A stretch of DNA of 40,123 bases, taken from Thiotrichales bacterium. Lineage in GTDB: Bacteria > Pseudomonadota > Gammaproteobacteria > Francisellales > CACEW01. Of this stretch, positions 16,584 through 25,499 are shown in pieces (the stretch's first letter is position 1; every line of letters begins with the position of its first letter). The notes below the pieces were generated by a model. That model did no database searches, had not been told where the DNA came from, and was given only the letters and a program-made list of their open reading frames with translations. The stretch is taken from positions 1 through 40,123 of the forward strand of contig CANJVU010000022.1 in the NCBI GenBank assembly GCA_947478525.1, read 5' to 3'. The position numbers and the translations under genes were made by a program.

Positions 16584-17241
16584 CTTAGATGCCATTATTA
16601 CCGAACCCTCCAAACCTGCTACCGCTTGCGTAATCTGGCTGCACGGCCTTGGCGCGGATGGAAGCGATTTTGCGGGCATGATTCCCGAACTGAAGCTGCC
16701 CAAAAATCACGGCATTCGGTTTATCTTCCCGCATGCGCCAGTGCGCCCCATCACCCTCAACGGCGGCTTTGAAATGCCTGGTTGGTACGACATCAACGGC
16801 ATCGACCGTAATGCAATTCAAGACGTCGAGGGCATTCGCGACACCACCCGCGAGATTCACGCCATCATCGACACCGAAATCACTCAAGGCATCCCCAGCA
16901 ACAAAATCGTTCTCGCCGGTTTTTCACAAGGCGGCGCCATCGCGCTATTTGCCGGATTGACTTACCACAAAACGCTGGCGGGCATTTTGCCACTCTCCAC
17001 TTATTTACCGATTGCCGATGTGTTCCGTCAAGAACGCCACGTTGCCAATCAAAAAACCCCAATCTTGATGGTTCACGGCACCGAAGATAACATCGTCTCA
17101 CTGGAATTTGGCCAACACTCCGAAACGGCACTCAAAGAAATGGGCTATGCCGTCACCTGGCAAACCTACCCGATGGCGCACAGCGTCTGCAAACCCGAGA
17201 TTGAATTGATTAGCCAGTGGTTACAGCAAAAGTTAGCGTAG
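16576..17241 (+). CDS. carboxylesterase / acyl-protein-thioesterase-like alpha/beta hydrolase
   Basis: This 221-residue cytosolic hydrolase belongs to the phospholipase/carboxylesterase (Abhydrolase_2) family. The triad is visible: S117 in the GFSQGG nucleophile elbow, D171 in HGTEDNIVS and H202 in PMAHSVC. The oxyanion region is WLHGLGADGSDF and the lid side has PGWYDINGIDRN. Family members cleave short-chain esters or deacylate proteins and lysophospholipids; the natural substrate here cannot be told. The ATG at 16576 overlaps the carA end by 8 nt, so it is translationally coupled to carA. The longer frame from 16378 runs inside carA and is not the start. The hemC ATG follows 9 nt after this stop. 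Confidence 0.9.
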   Translation: MTNLDAIITEPSKPATACVIWLHGLGADGSDFAGMIPELKLPKNHGIRFIFPHAPVRPITLNGGFEMPGWYDINGIDRNAIQDVEGIRDTTREIHAIIDTEITQGIPSNKIVLAGFSQGGAIALFAGLTYHKTLAGILPLSTYLPIADVFRQERHVANQKTPILMVHGTEDNIVSLEFGQHSETALKEMGYAVTWQTYPMAHSVCKPEIELISQWLQQKLA

Positions 17242-17249
17242 GAATTTTT

Positions 17250-18173
17250 ATGGAAATTACCCATCTGCGCATCGCTACTCGCAAAAGCCAATTGGCGTTA
17301 TGGCAAACTCATTTTATTCAGCAACAATTGCAAAAACTCTATCCTACTCTACAGATTGAACGGGTAGAAATCACCTCCACTGGCGACAAAATTCAAGACA
17401 AACCCCTGGCCGACATTGGCGGGAAAGCGTTATTTGTCAAAGCGCTGGAAGAAGCCTTACAAGAAAATCGCGCTGATATTGCGGTGCATTCACTCAAAGA
17501 TGTACCTGCCGACCTAGAATCTGAATTCACCATCGCCGCAGTAACTGCCCGCGCCAATCCATTTGATGCCTTGCTTAGCCGTGACTATGCAGATCTGGAT
17601 GCCTTGCCACAAGGCGCCAAAGTAGGTACCTGCAGCCCACGGCGTCAGGCACAATTATTGGCGTATCGACCAGATTTACAGATGCTATCGTTACGCGGCA
17701 ATGTCGACAGCCGCGTTAAAAAATGCCTGCAGGGTGAATATGATGCGATTGTATTGGCATGTGCCGGCTTGGAGCGTCTGGGTTTACAAGGTCATATCCG
17801 CCAAGCAATTCCTGATATGCTGATGCTTCCCGCGGCAGGTCAAGGTGTGGTTGGTATTGAGTGCTTGTCAAAACGTACCGATCTCATTGAACTACTCAAC
17901 CCATTAAACCATGCTGAAACCCATGCAGCCATCACAGCTGAACGCTCAATGGTACTAGAACTACGAGGCAACTGCCATTCCGCGATTGGCGCTTATGCCC
18001 ATGTACACCATCAAATACTCCACTTGAGCGCCCTGGTCTCTGATCCAAATGGCACAACCGTGATTCGCACCCGCCAACAAGGGTTAGTCCTTGACCCTAC
18101 TCGAGTTGGTCAACGCGCTGCAGAAGCATTACTACAACAAGGTGCAAAAAATTTATTAAAAAATAAAATGTAA
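17250..18173 (+). CDS. hemC: porphobilinogen deaminase (hydroxymethylbilane synthase)
   Basis: HemC polymerises four porphobilinogens to hydroxymethylbilane in haem synthesis. The 307-residue protein has RIATRKSQLALWQ at the N-terminus, the catalytic D84 in HSLKDVP, the RRQAQLL basic loop, then SLRGNVDSRVKK and the dipyrromethane-cofactor cysteine C242 in RGNCHSAIGAY. D84 and C242 fall at exactly the E. coli positions. ATG 17250 was chosen for homology and a GGA upstream; the frame upstream of it lies inside the esterase gene. hemD, often the next gene in gammaproteobacteria, is absent here, and dps follows instead. Confidence 0.96.
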   Translation: MEITHLRIATRKSQLALWQTHFIQQQLQKLYPTLQIERVEITSTGDKIQDKPLADIGGKALFVKALEEALQENRADIAVHSLKDVPADLESEFTIAAVTARANPFDALLSRDYADLDALPQGAKVGTCSPRRQAQLLAYRPDLQMLSLRGNVDSRVKKCLQGEYDAIVLACAGLERLGLQGHIRQAIPDMLMLPAAGQGVVGIECLSKRTDLIELLNPLNHAETHAAITAERSMVLELRGNCHSAIGAYAHVHHQILHLSALVSDPNGTTVIRTRQQGLVLDPTRVGQRAAEALLQQGAKNLLKNKM

Positions 18174-18265
18174 TTAATTATTAATTTATATTAATTGGCC
18201 AAAAAATGTGTTTATATACCGTGACTTTGCGCTATACTGAAAAAAACATAATAAAGGAGACCGCC

Positions 18266-18736
18266 ATGAAAACCATGAATACTGGCATTAGTGAAAAAAA
18301 TCGCAAACTATTGGCTGATGGCTTATCAACATTATTAGCCGACACCTACACGCTATATTTGAAAACCCACAATTTTCATTGGAACGTCACCGGCCCGCAT
18401 TTCAAAAGCCTGCACCTGACCTTTGAAGAACAATATAACGAACTGGCACTAGCGGTGGATCTGGTAGCGGAACGCATTCGCGCATTGGGCTTCCCCGCAC
18501 CAGGCAGCTATGCACAATTTGCTAAATTAACCAGCATCAAAGAAGAAACCAAAGTGCTAACGTGGGAAAAAATGGTAGCACAATTAGTCGATGGCCATGA
18601 AACGGTGATCCGCACCGCGCGTGGCTTGCTGGATATCGCCGATGCGGCTAAGGACGAAGTCACCCTTAGCCTGTTAAGCGATCGCTTGAATATCCACGAA
18701 AAAACAGCATGGATGTTGCGCAGCTTGCTCAATTAG
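18266..18736 (+). CDS. dps: Dps-family DNA-binding/ferritin-like protein
   Basis: Dps proteins form dodecamers that oxidise and store iron with peroxide and can coat DNA. This 156-residue protein carries the intersubunit ferroxidase ligands at H38, H50, D65 and E69 ([23 protein letters not shown], then DLVAERI), with the classic 12-15-4 spacing. The C-terminus (WMLRSLLN) has no Lys-rich tail, so DNA binding is uncertain. ATG 18266 has a perfect AAAGGAG upstream. A TATACT at 18233-18238 may be its -10 box. The stop codon overlaps the convergent small secreted-protein gene (TTAG). Confidence 0.93.
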   Translation: MKTMNTGISEKNRKLLADGLSTLLADTYTLYLKTHNFHWNVTGPHFKSLHLTFEEQYNELALAVDLVAERIRALGFPAPGSYAQFAKLTSIKEETKVLTWEKMVAQLVDGHETVIRTARGLLDIADAAKDEVTLSLLSDRLNIHEKTAWMLRSLLN

Positions 18737-19146
18737 CGATTTTCAAACGTAACACTACCTGGATAAGCAGCGTCATAATGGAAATAACCGTGGACAGTGA
18801 CGGTTTCATCATAAGGTTTCACCATGGTGTAACCAAACCAATCTCGGCCATCTGTTAGGTTCGTACACACCAGATTAGCGGGTTGATTCGTCAACCCTTG
18901 CCCTTGCACAATTTCCTCAATATCAATCGATGGTGCATCACCCACTTTTACCTCAATATCTTTAGTGCGCACACCTGGTTGACCATAAAACTCCGTATTC
19001 ACATCGACCATGCAATGAATGGTGATATCATGATCTGCGATATTATTCACCGCGATACTGGCCACCATCGGTCCGTCTGCAAAGCTGGTTCCGGTACCTA
19101 TTGCCGTAAATACCGCCGCAGTGAGTAATGACTTCCATAATTTCAT
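18733..19146 (-). CDS. small secreted protein of unknown function
   Basis: This 137-residue protein starts at ATG 19146 behind a perfect AAAAGGAG. The N-terminus ([23 protein letters not shown]) is a Sec signal peptide with predicted cleavage after A23. The mature ~114 residues are acidic and look beta-rich (alternating [27 protein letters not shown]). They contain two cysteines, C45 and C94, that could form one periplasmic disulfide. I recognise no family. It is monocistronic and convergent with dps, sharing 4 bp at the stops. Confidence 0.75.
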   Translation of the reverse strand: MKLWKSLLTAAVFTAIGTGTSFADGPMVASIAVNNIADHDITIHCMVDVNTEFYGQPGVRTKDIEVKVGDAPSIDIEEIVQGQGLTNQPANLVCTNLTDGRDWFGYTMVKPYDETVTVHGYFHYDAAYPGSVTFENR

Positions 19147-19293
19147 AAAGATTCTCCTTTTAAATTGATTGCTATAGATACAGGCGGATCGCATAATAAC
19201 CCAATAAAGATCATTAGTAAACCGTTAATTCGATAATTTGGCGCATTGGCAACTGTGGTACACTATGAACAATCGCATCAACCAGGATTATCC

Positions 19294-20052
19294 ATGTTCT
19301 CTTTATTGCAAGCCAAACTGCTCAGCGCGGTAATTATTTTTGTGCTCACACTGATCGCAGGCTACTATCCTTTTTATAAACGCTACCAAAGCCTGCACGA
19401 CAATGAATTCCCTTTGGCAGAAGGTTTTGCCTGCGGTGTTTTCCTGGGTGCCGGATTGATTCATATGCTCGGTGATGCCGCACAACAATTTGAACAGGCT
19501 GACGCGCATTATCCCTGGGCATTTTTGATTGCAGGCATGGTTTTTTTATTATTATATTTTTTGGAAGAAGCCGGTCGTTATTACCAACGTCACCAAACTT
19601 CTGAACACATTGTATTTGCAGTGCTAGCAACAGTAATGCTGTCGATTCATTCATTGTTAGAAGGGGCCGCGCTGGGCCTATCCGGTGGTTTCTTAATGGC
19701 AGGGTTGATTTTTATTGCCATCATTGCACACAAATGGGCTGCGGGGTTTGCACTGGCGATTCACATCAACAAAAGCCCACTGCACTTGAGCAAACGTGCG
19801 GGGTTGTTTTTATGGTTTGCGCTCATGACCCCTTTGGGCATTTGGCTCGGTAATAGCATTCATACCGACTTGTCCAACAATCTTTGGCTGGAACCGATAT
19901 TGAGCGCCATGGCGGCAGGTACCTTTATTTATTTAGGCACTGTGCATGGGCTACGCCATCGTACGGTGGCAACTGCCCATCGACTGTTCCTGCACTTGCT
20001 ACTGGTTGCCAGCGGCTTTAGTTTAATGGCGATCGTTGCCCTGTGGACATAA
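19294..20052 (+). CDS. ZIP-family divalent metal transporter
   Basis: This 252-residue membrane protein has about eight hydrophobic helices. The ZIP signature metal site is present: HSLLEGAALG in TM4 (H119, E123) and HKWAAGFALAI in TM5 (H146, K147). A His-containing loop before TM4 (YYQRHQTSEH) and LIHMLGDAA in TM2 complete the picture. ZIP proteins import zinc, iron or manganese into the cytoplasm; selectivity cannot be read here. ATG 19294 was chosen because AGGA precedes it and the longer TTG-started frame adds a non-homologous tail. It is followed 51 nt later by brnQ, probably in the same transcript. Confidence 0.9.
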   Translation: MFSLLQAKLLSAVIIFVLTLIAGYYPFYKRYQSLHDNEFPLAEGFACGVFLGAGLIHMLGDAAQQFEQADAHYPWAFLIAGMVFLLLYFLEEAGRYYQRHQTSEHIVFAVLATVMLSIHSLLEGAALGLSGGFLMAGLIFIAIIAHKWAAGFALAIHINKSPLHLSKRAGLFLWFALMTPLGIWLGNSIHTDLSNNLWLEPILSAMAAGTFIYLGTVHGLRHRTVATAHRLFLHLLLVASGFSLMAIVALWT

Positions 20053-20103
20053 CCCAATAAACTGTTATACTCGACCAAATGTGCCACTGCTCAAGGGTAA
20101 CTT

Positions 20104-21234
20104 ATGAAAACAGAAACCAAAATTGCACTCACCAATGGCGTCGCGTTATTTGCCATGTTTTTTGGCGCCGGTAACCTGGTGTTTCCCTTATCACTAGGCA
20201 GCACGGCAGGTAGTGACATCGTCAGTGTCTGGCTGGCGTTTATCATTGCTGGTGTAGGTTTGCCATTTTTGGGCGTGTTTACCATCACGCTGTTTCGCGG
20301 CGATTACTGGAAATTTTTTTCACCGCTGAGCAAAGTATTGGCCTTTGTGGTGATTACCTTTTTGATTTTAATTATTGGACCTTTGTTCGCGGCCCCCAGA
20401 ACTGAAACGGTAACCTTTGGCTCGCTACAAAATCTCATGCCAGGGTTCTTACAACACCATGCTGCATTCAGCGCACTGTATTTTTTAATTGTGTTTTTGA
20501 TTACCGTGAAACAATCGCATTTGACCGAAGTGTTGGGCAAAATATTGGGGCCCATTAAAATCACCGTGTTTGTGGTTCTGATTATTGCAGCCATCTGGAG
20601 CGGCCATCACGCCACCTCGACACAACAATCGTCGATTGATCAATTCAGCAATTCATTATCCACCGGTTATAACACCATGGATTTGCTGGCAGCATTCTTC
20701 TTTGGCGGCGTGATTTATCAAGCCATCCTATTGCGTTGCAGTGAGCACTCAATTGATTTCAAAACCCGCGCCGTGCCCATTACCTTAAAATCTTGCGTGA
20801 CCGGCGGTGTGCTGCTGGCGATTGTCTATACTGGCTTTATGGCGTCGGCATGGCTACACGCCGATGGGTTACAAGGTGTCCCCACCGCATCAATGGTCTC
20901 AGCCATTTCCATGTTGGTGTTTGGCCATGCAGGACAGTGGTTTGTTTGCCTGTGCATTGCACTGACCTGTTTAGCCACTGCTTCTGCATTGGCTGAAGTA
21001 TCCTCGCATTATGTTTACCGCTTTATCTGCCGTGGCAAAGTACCACGTCTGGCTTGCCTGATCTTCACCTTGGTGTTTATGTATGCCATGTCGTTGCTTG
21101 GGTTTGACACCATCATCAACCTGGCATCACCGATTCTGAATTACCTTTATCCGCTGCTGATTGTGTTCTGTGTGGTTCGGTTGGTGAAGTACTTCTATGA
21201 CCATCGTCGTAGCAAATCAGTAGTGGCCGTCTAG
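20104..21234 (+). CDS. brnQ: branched-chain amino acid transporter, LIVCS family
   Basis: This 376-residue, highly hydrophobic protein has about 11-12 membrane segments. The BrnQ hallmark is at the N-terminus: ALFAMFFGAGNLVFPLSLG, followed by AFIIAGVGLPFLGV. Further conserved segments are IGPLFAAPRTETVTF and, later, FFFGGVIYQAILLRC. The family imports Leu, Ile and Val with sodium or protons. Members are usually 430-450 residues, so this is a short version, but no frameshift or internal stop is apparent. AAGGG precedes the ATG. The stop overlaps the convergent carboxypeptidase stop (CTAG). Confidence 0.88.
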   Translation: MKTETKIALTNGVALFAMFFGAGNLVFPLSLGSTAGSDIVSVWLAFIIAGVGLPFLGVFTITLFRGDYWKFFSPLSKVLAFVVITFLILIIGPLFAAPRTETVTFGSLQNLMPGFLQHHAAFSALYFLIVFLITVKQSHLTEVLGKILGPIKITVFVVLIIAAIWSGHHATSTQQSSIDQFSNSLSTGYNTMDLLAAFFFGGVIYQAILLRCSEHSIDFKTRAVPITLKSCVTGGVLLAIVYTGFMASAWLHADGLQGVPTASMVSAISMLVFGHAGQWFVCLCIALTCLATASALAEVSSHYVYRFICRGKVPRLACLIFTLVFMYAMSLLGFDTIINLASPILNYLYPLLIVFCVVRLVKYFYDHRRSKSVVAV

Positions 21235-22358
21235 CGCAACACTGGCAACACTTCCGCAATCGGATTAAGCACCGATGCACCCAAGCGCTGTGAGCGTTCC
21301 GGTGACCAACCAAAGGTTTCATCCGGCGCGCTGGCGTTGTCTTTAAACGGCATTTCAATGGTGTACGCCACGCCGGCTTTAAATATTTCTGCCACATAGT
21401 TAGTGGCCATACTTAAATCACCAGCATTAGGGCGATCCGTCGGATACCCATACTGACCTTGCATATCGGGGTTGGCGCGGATAAACGCGGCTTTAAATTG
21501 CTCACACAACTGCTTTTGCTTGTCACTAAACGATGGCACCCCTTCTGCACCTGACAAAAAGTTATACGGCAATTGCTCATCGCCATGCACATCCAGGAAT
21601 AAATCTACGCCAGTTTGGTGCATTTTTTCCCGCACCAAAAACACTTCTGGGCTTTTTTCCATGGTCGGGTTGAGCCATTCGCGATTCAAGTTGGCACCGC
21701 TGGCATTGGTACGCAGGTTGCCACGAATTGAGCCATCAATATTCATATTCGGCACCACATAAAACACCGCTTGGGTTAATAATTGTTTGGCAATGGCATC
21801 ATCAGGATCGAGCAAGCGCTCGAGCATACCATCGATAAACCACTCCGCCATCGTTTCACCGGGGTGCTGACGCGCGATAATCCAGACTTTCTTTTTGGTA
21901 ACCGTCGGCTTGCCAATCACCAATAAATTGAGGTCATGACCATCCAAGGTCTGCCCCAGATCTTTGACTTTACAGATGGGCGATTGTTGCGCATAGGCAA
22001 TCAAATTTAAATGCCGCTCGAACGAGTATGGCGCGAAATAGGCGTAATAAACATCATTGAACTCTGGCGTATGCTTCACCAGCAGCTGCTTACCATCAAA
22101 TTCGGTGGGCACGCGAAACCAGGTTTCCCGGTCATATGACGCCACGATGTTATACCCTTCCCACTTCGGATAAGAGCTCTCACCCGCATTGATCAAGCGA
22201 ATTCGGCAGGCTTGATTCATTGCACCTTGCAAACGAAAATGAAACCATTGGCGAAATTCTGAATGCGAATCATGATCAATTTTTAACTGGATATCGGAAG
22301 GGTCTTTGGCTTTGACGATTTCAATGCGTCCTGAGTCGAATTTGCTACTTATTTTCAT
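21231..22358 (-). CDS. cytosolic carboxypeptidase-like M14 metallopeptidase (CCP/Nna1-like)
   Basis: This 375-residue protein has the bipartite CCP layout: an N-terminal beta-sandwich domain (about 1-120, with HFRLQGAMNQACRIRLINA and the YYAYFAPYSFERH motif) and an M14 catalytic domain. Zinc ligands are H165 and E168 (RQHPGETMAEW) and H258 (DVHGDE). NREW (225-228) supplies substrate-carboxylate contacts, and E335 (YTIEMPF) is the catalytic glutamate. There is no signal peptide. Eukaryotic CCPs trim polyglutamate from tubulin; bacterial members have no established substrate. AAGGAG precedes the ATG. It lies 21 nt downstream of the ABC exporter operon on the same strand and may be read through from it. 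Confidence 0.9.
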   Translation of the reverse strand: MKISSKFDSGRIEIVKAKDPSDIQLKIDHDSHSEFRQWFHFRLQGAMNQACRIRLINAGESSYPKWEGYNIVASYDRETWFRVPTEFDGKQLLVKHTPEFNDVYYAYFAPYSFERHLNLIAYAQQSPICKVKDLGQTLDGHDLNLLVIGKPTVTKKKVWIIARQHPGETMAEWFIDGMLERLLDPDDAIAKQLLTQAVFYVVPNMNIDGSIRGNLRTNASGANLNREWLNPTMEKSPEVFLVREKMHQTGVDLFLDVHGDEQLPYNFLSGAEGVPSFSDKQKQLCEQFKAAFIRANPDMQGQYGYPTDRPNAGDLSMATNYVAEIFKAGVAYTIEMPFKDNASAPDETFGWSPERSQRLGASVLNPIAEVLPVLR

Positions 22359-22379
22359 GAGAGCTCCTTATAAAAAATT

Positions 22380-23048
22380 TTATTGTAACCGACCATCGCG
22401 TATTAACAAAGTCCGATTCATTTTTTTCGCCAACTCATTATCATGCGTCACCACCATAATGGTTTTACCTTCTGCCAACAGCTGATCAAATAAGTGCATT
22501 ACCGCCTGACCTGACTGGCTGTCGAGGTTGCCAGTCGGTTCATCGGCTAAAATCAACTGCGGCTGGGTAATGAGTGCGCGCGCAATGGCCACACGTTGCT
22601 GCTGACCACCGGATAATTCGCTGGGCAAATGGTTAATGCGCTCACCCAAACCCACCAGCTCCAATAGTGCTTTCGCCTGCTTGCGGCGCTCAGCCATACG
22701 AATACCACGATACAACAATGGCAAGGCGACATTATCCAGCGCAGAGGCGTGAGGTAACAAATGGAACCCTTGAAAAATAAAACCGATTTTGTGATTACGG
22801 ATTTGTGCCAATTGACGGAAATTCATCTGGCTGACTTCCTCACCATCCAACACATAGCGGCCGGAGGTGGGTAAATCCAGACAGCCTAAGATATTCATCA
22901 GCGTACTTTTGCCTGAACCGGATGGTCCCAGAATGGCGATGTATTCGCCCTGATCCACACTAAAATTAATATCATCCAGCGCTTTGACTTGTTCGTCGCC
23001 ACGTTGATAATATTTGCATAGATGTTCACATTGAATTAATTTACTCAT
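22380..23048 (-). CDS. ABC transporter ATP-binding protein (MacB/LolD-like)
   Basis: This 222-residue ATPase has Walker [10 protein letters not shown] (41-49), Q-loop [11 protein letters not shown], signature LSGGQQQR (145-152), Walker [10 protein letters not shown] (165-173) and the switch histidine in VVTHD. The MacB/LolD/FtsE class powers mechanotransmission-type export or lipoprotein release rather than substrate transit through the membrane. Its start overlaps the second permease gene by 8 nt, so adaptor, two permeases and ATPase form one translationally coupled operon. AAGGAG-like sites are missing, consistent with coupling. Confidence 0.94.
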   Translation of the reverse strand: MSKLIQCEHLCKYYQRGDEQVKALDDINFSVDQGEYIAILGPSGSGKSTLMNILGCLDLPTSGRYVLDGEEVSQMNFRQLAQIRNHKIGFIFQGFHLLPHASALDNVALPLLYRGIRMAERRKQAKALLELVGLGERINHLPSELSGGQQQRVAIARALITQPQLILADEPTGNLDSQSGQAVMHLFDQLLAEGKTIMVVTHDNELAKKMNRTLLIRDGRLQ

Positions 23049-24273
23049 GCCGCAACGCCTCCACTGGCTGAATTCGCGAAGCTTGCCGCGCAGGGAAAAC
23101 CCCAGCCAACAACCCCACCATTCCTAAAATCACCACAATAATCACCAGCAACCCCCAAGACAAGGTCATTTGGAAGCCGGTCAACCCAAACAACGACACT
23201 TGCGCCAAAATTTGATTGGCGCCAAGCATAATCAACTCTGCTAAGCCCAATCCAATGGCACCACCAAAAGCCGTTACCAATAATGATTCAACAATGTATT
23301 GCGCGATAATATCCATGGGCAAGGCACCACAGGCTAATTGAATACCAATCGCAGGAATGGCACGACGCACGGCAATATACATGACGTTGGCAATTCCTAA
23401 ACTGGCAATCAACAGGGTAACAACACCAATAATACTCACAAACACTTGCAAACCACGAAAGAAATCGGTGGTGGCCGTGAGCGCCTGCTGGTTATTGAAA
23501 AATGAAATCGCCGTTTTATCATCGACTTTCACGCCATGATGGTCAGCAATAACCTGGCGAATCTGCGACTTCAAGCTATCCATATCACTGTTAGCACGAT
23601 AACGTAACACCAGCGTACTGATTGTGGTGGCGGGGTTCATACTTAAAAATACCGACTGCGGAATCCACACCATTTGATTGTCAGGGTTTTGAAAGTTAAA
23701 CAATTGGGTATATTTTTTGCTGACGCCAATCACCCGAAACGGATAGCCCCCCAACACCACCTGCTGCCCCAACGGAGAAGCGTTCGCAAATAATTTATTC
23801 GCTACAGCTTGCCCCAACACAACCACTGCACGATGTTGCGTTTGATCGGTGGTGTTGATAAATCTTCCTAACGCCATCGGTACCGGATGCAACGGATAAA
23901 ATACGGCATCAACACCATCGACGTTTTGGCTGGCGATATTTTTTTGCTGAAACTGCAGGGTCAAGCCAGTTTGATAAAGCGCGGTGGCGGATTGCACTGC
24001 GGGTAATTGACGGATTACATAGACATCGGCATTAGATAGATTGACTGGCCAAGCAGAAGGCAAACCTTGCGAACGCTCGCTGGTGACACCACTGTTCACC
24101 ACCAATAAATCCTGCCCCATTTGATTGAGAAACCCAGTGAATGTCACCAACAACCCTTGCCCAACACCGAGCATCAAAGCAATCGCCAGGGTACCCCAGG
24201 CAATGGCAAAGATGGTTAGAAACACGCGCACCCGTTCGGCAAAAATCTCTTTCATCAAATAGCGCAATTCCAT
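23041..24273 (-). CDS. ABC transporter permease, MacB/FtsX type (second of two)
   Basis: This 410-residue protein has one N-terminal helix (RVFLTIFAIAWGTLAIALML). A ~230-residue periplasmic MacB_PCD core follows, and then three C-terminal helices in an FtsX domain (VFVSIIGVVTLLIASLGIANV, a short cytoplasmic loop, then ESLLVTAFGGAIGLGLAELI and the final LLVIIVVILGMVGLLAGVFPA). The closing PARQASRIQPVEALR motif is typical. It differs clearly from the other permease, so the exporter is probably a heterodimer rather than the MacB homodimer with fused ATPase. It starts 3 nt after the preceding permease stop. Confidence 0.92.
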   Translation of the reverse strand: MELRYLMKEIFAERVRVFLTIFAIAWGTLAIALMLGVGQGLLVTFTGFLNQMGQDLLVVNSGVTSERSQGLPSAWPVNLSNADVYVIRQLPAVQSATALYQTGLTLQFQQKNIASQNVDGVDAVFYPLHPVPMALGRFINTTDQTQHRAVVVLGQAVANKLFANASPLGQQVVLGGYPFRVIGVSKKYTQLFNFQNPDNQMVWIPQSVFLSMNPATTISTLVLRYRANSDMDSLKSQIRQVIADHHGVKVDDKTAISFFNNQQALTATTDFFRGLQVFVSIIGVVTLLIASLGIANVMYIAVRRAIPAIGIQLACGALPMDIIAQYIVESLLVTAFGGAIGLGLAELIMLGANQILAQVSLFGLTGFQMTLSWGLLVIIVVILGMVGLLAGVFPARQASRIQPVEALRHE

Positions 24274-24276
24274 TGC

Positions 24277-25497
24277 CTAATCCCTCCGCGTTAGCGCATC
24301 AACCGGCACCATCAAGGCTGCCTGCCGCGCGGGAGAGTAACCAGCCAACAACGCCGTGGCCAGCAAAATCAACAAGATCCACATCATCGTCGTGATGTTG
24401 ATGGTCGGCGTGCCCAGCCACGTCGGTAAGTTGGCATGCGCCAAACCGGCCAGGGTTAAAAAGACCAATAGCCCACCAAATAAACCGCCCAATCCAACCA
24501 ACAACAACGTTTCCAACAAAAATAAGCACAAAATATTGAGAGGCTCTGCACCCAATGCCATGCGCAAGCCAATTTCATGACGCCGCTCGCGCACGACCAG
24601 ATACATCATATTGGCAATACCGATACCCCCGACAATCAACGTCATCACGCCGCAAAATGCCAGAAACACACGCGTCGCCAGCAGGATATTGGAATACACT
24701 TGCGCAAACGACGTAAAATCAATCAGGGTTATTGCCTGCTTATCCTCCGCTGAAAAATGTAAATGATAGGCTAAGTAACCCGTTAACTGCTGTTTAAACG
24801 CATCCAAGTTATTGAGCTTATTGAGCAGCAATAAAAACGGCGTACTGGGATAATGCCATAACAGTTGATAAGTCGAGTAAGGCACATAACTGCTGCCCCA
24901 GGAAAATGACAGCCCGGTATTAACCTTAGACACGTAACCAATCACGGTAAAATAGATGCCATTGATGATGAGCTGCTTACCCACTGGATTCGTGCTATCA
25001 CCAAACAATCTTACTTTGACATCATGACCAATCACAATCACCCGCTGATGCTGGGCGATATCTAGTGGTGTTAATACTCGACCGGCAACGGGAAAATTGG
25101 TCATGGTAAAGTAACTGGCATCAATCGGGGCGATTGGCGTGCTCATCGATTTACCACCATAAGACAAAGTCATCGAGGTACTACCAAACGGTGTAATCGA
25201 TTGAATCTGCGGAAAAGTCTTCGGCAACTGCATCACTTGGTCGGGAGAAATCTGCACCAGCTGACCGGAAGCAACACCTTGATAGGGTTGACTGGTGTTG
25301 CCCGTGATCACCCACAATACTGGCTTACCGAGCTTCTGCAAGGTTTCGGCGTTGACGTTATACATACCCTGCCCCATCGCCAATAACAACGCAATGGCAT
25401 AAGTACCCCAAATAATGCCAAGAATCGATAAAATACTGCGCATCTTGTGCGCTTTGATGGTGTGCCAGGTGTCGAGGGGCAGTTCGAGCCAGATCAT
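24277..25497 (-). CDS. ABC transporter permease, MacB/FtsX type (first of two)
   Basis: This 406-residue protein has the same architecture as its neighbour: N-terminal helix (ILSILGIIWGTYAIALLLAM), a large periplasmic domain, and three C-terminal helices beginning VFLAFCGVMTLIVGGIGIANM. The cytoplasmic coupling motif RERRHEIGLRMALGA contacts the ATPase, and the protein ends with SPARQAALMVPVDAL. It begins 2 nt after the adaptor stop. The two permeases share topology and end motifs but differ in sequence, indicating an old duplication and a heteromeric complex. Exported substrate unknown. Confidence 0.92.
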   Translation of the reverse strand: MIWLELPLDTWHTIKAHKMRSILSILGIIWGTYAIALLLAMGQGMYNVNAETLQKLGKPVLWVITGNTSQPYQGVASGQLVQISPDQVMQLPKTFPQIQSITPFGSTSMTLSYGGKSMSTPIAPIDASYFTMTNFPVAGRVLTPLDIAQHQRVIVIGHDVKVRLFGDSTNPVGKQLIINGIYFTVIGYVSKVNTGLSFSWGSSYVPYSTYQLLWHYPSTPFLLLLNKLNNLDAFKQQLTGYLAYHLHFSAEDKQAITLIDFTSFAQVYSNILLATRVFLAFCGVMTLIVGGIGIANMMYLVVRERRHEIGLRMALGAEPLNILCLFLLETLLLVGLGGLFGGLLVFLTLAGLAHANLPTWLGTPTINITTMMWILLILLATALLAGYSPARQAALMVPVDALTRRD

Positions 25498-25499
25498 GG

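Noticed and set aside
18174..18265. Rho-independent terminator after hemC
   Set aside because: The AT-rich inverted repeats have no GC stem and no clean T-run, so they may simply be an AT-rich promoter region for dps.
20104..21234. brnQ as a truncated pseudogene because it is short
   Set aside because: The frame is open with a good ribosome site, the N-terminal signature is intact and hydrophobic helices run to the end, so a short functional version is more likely.
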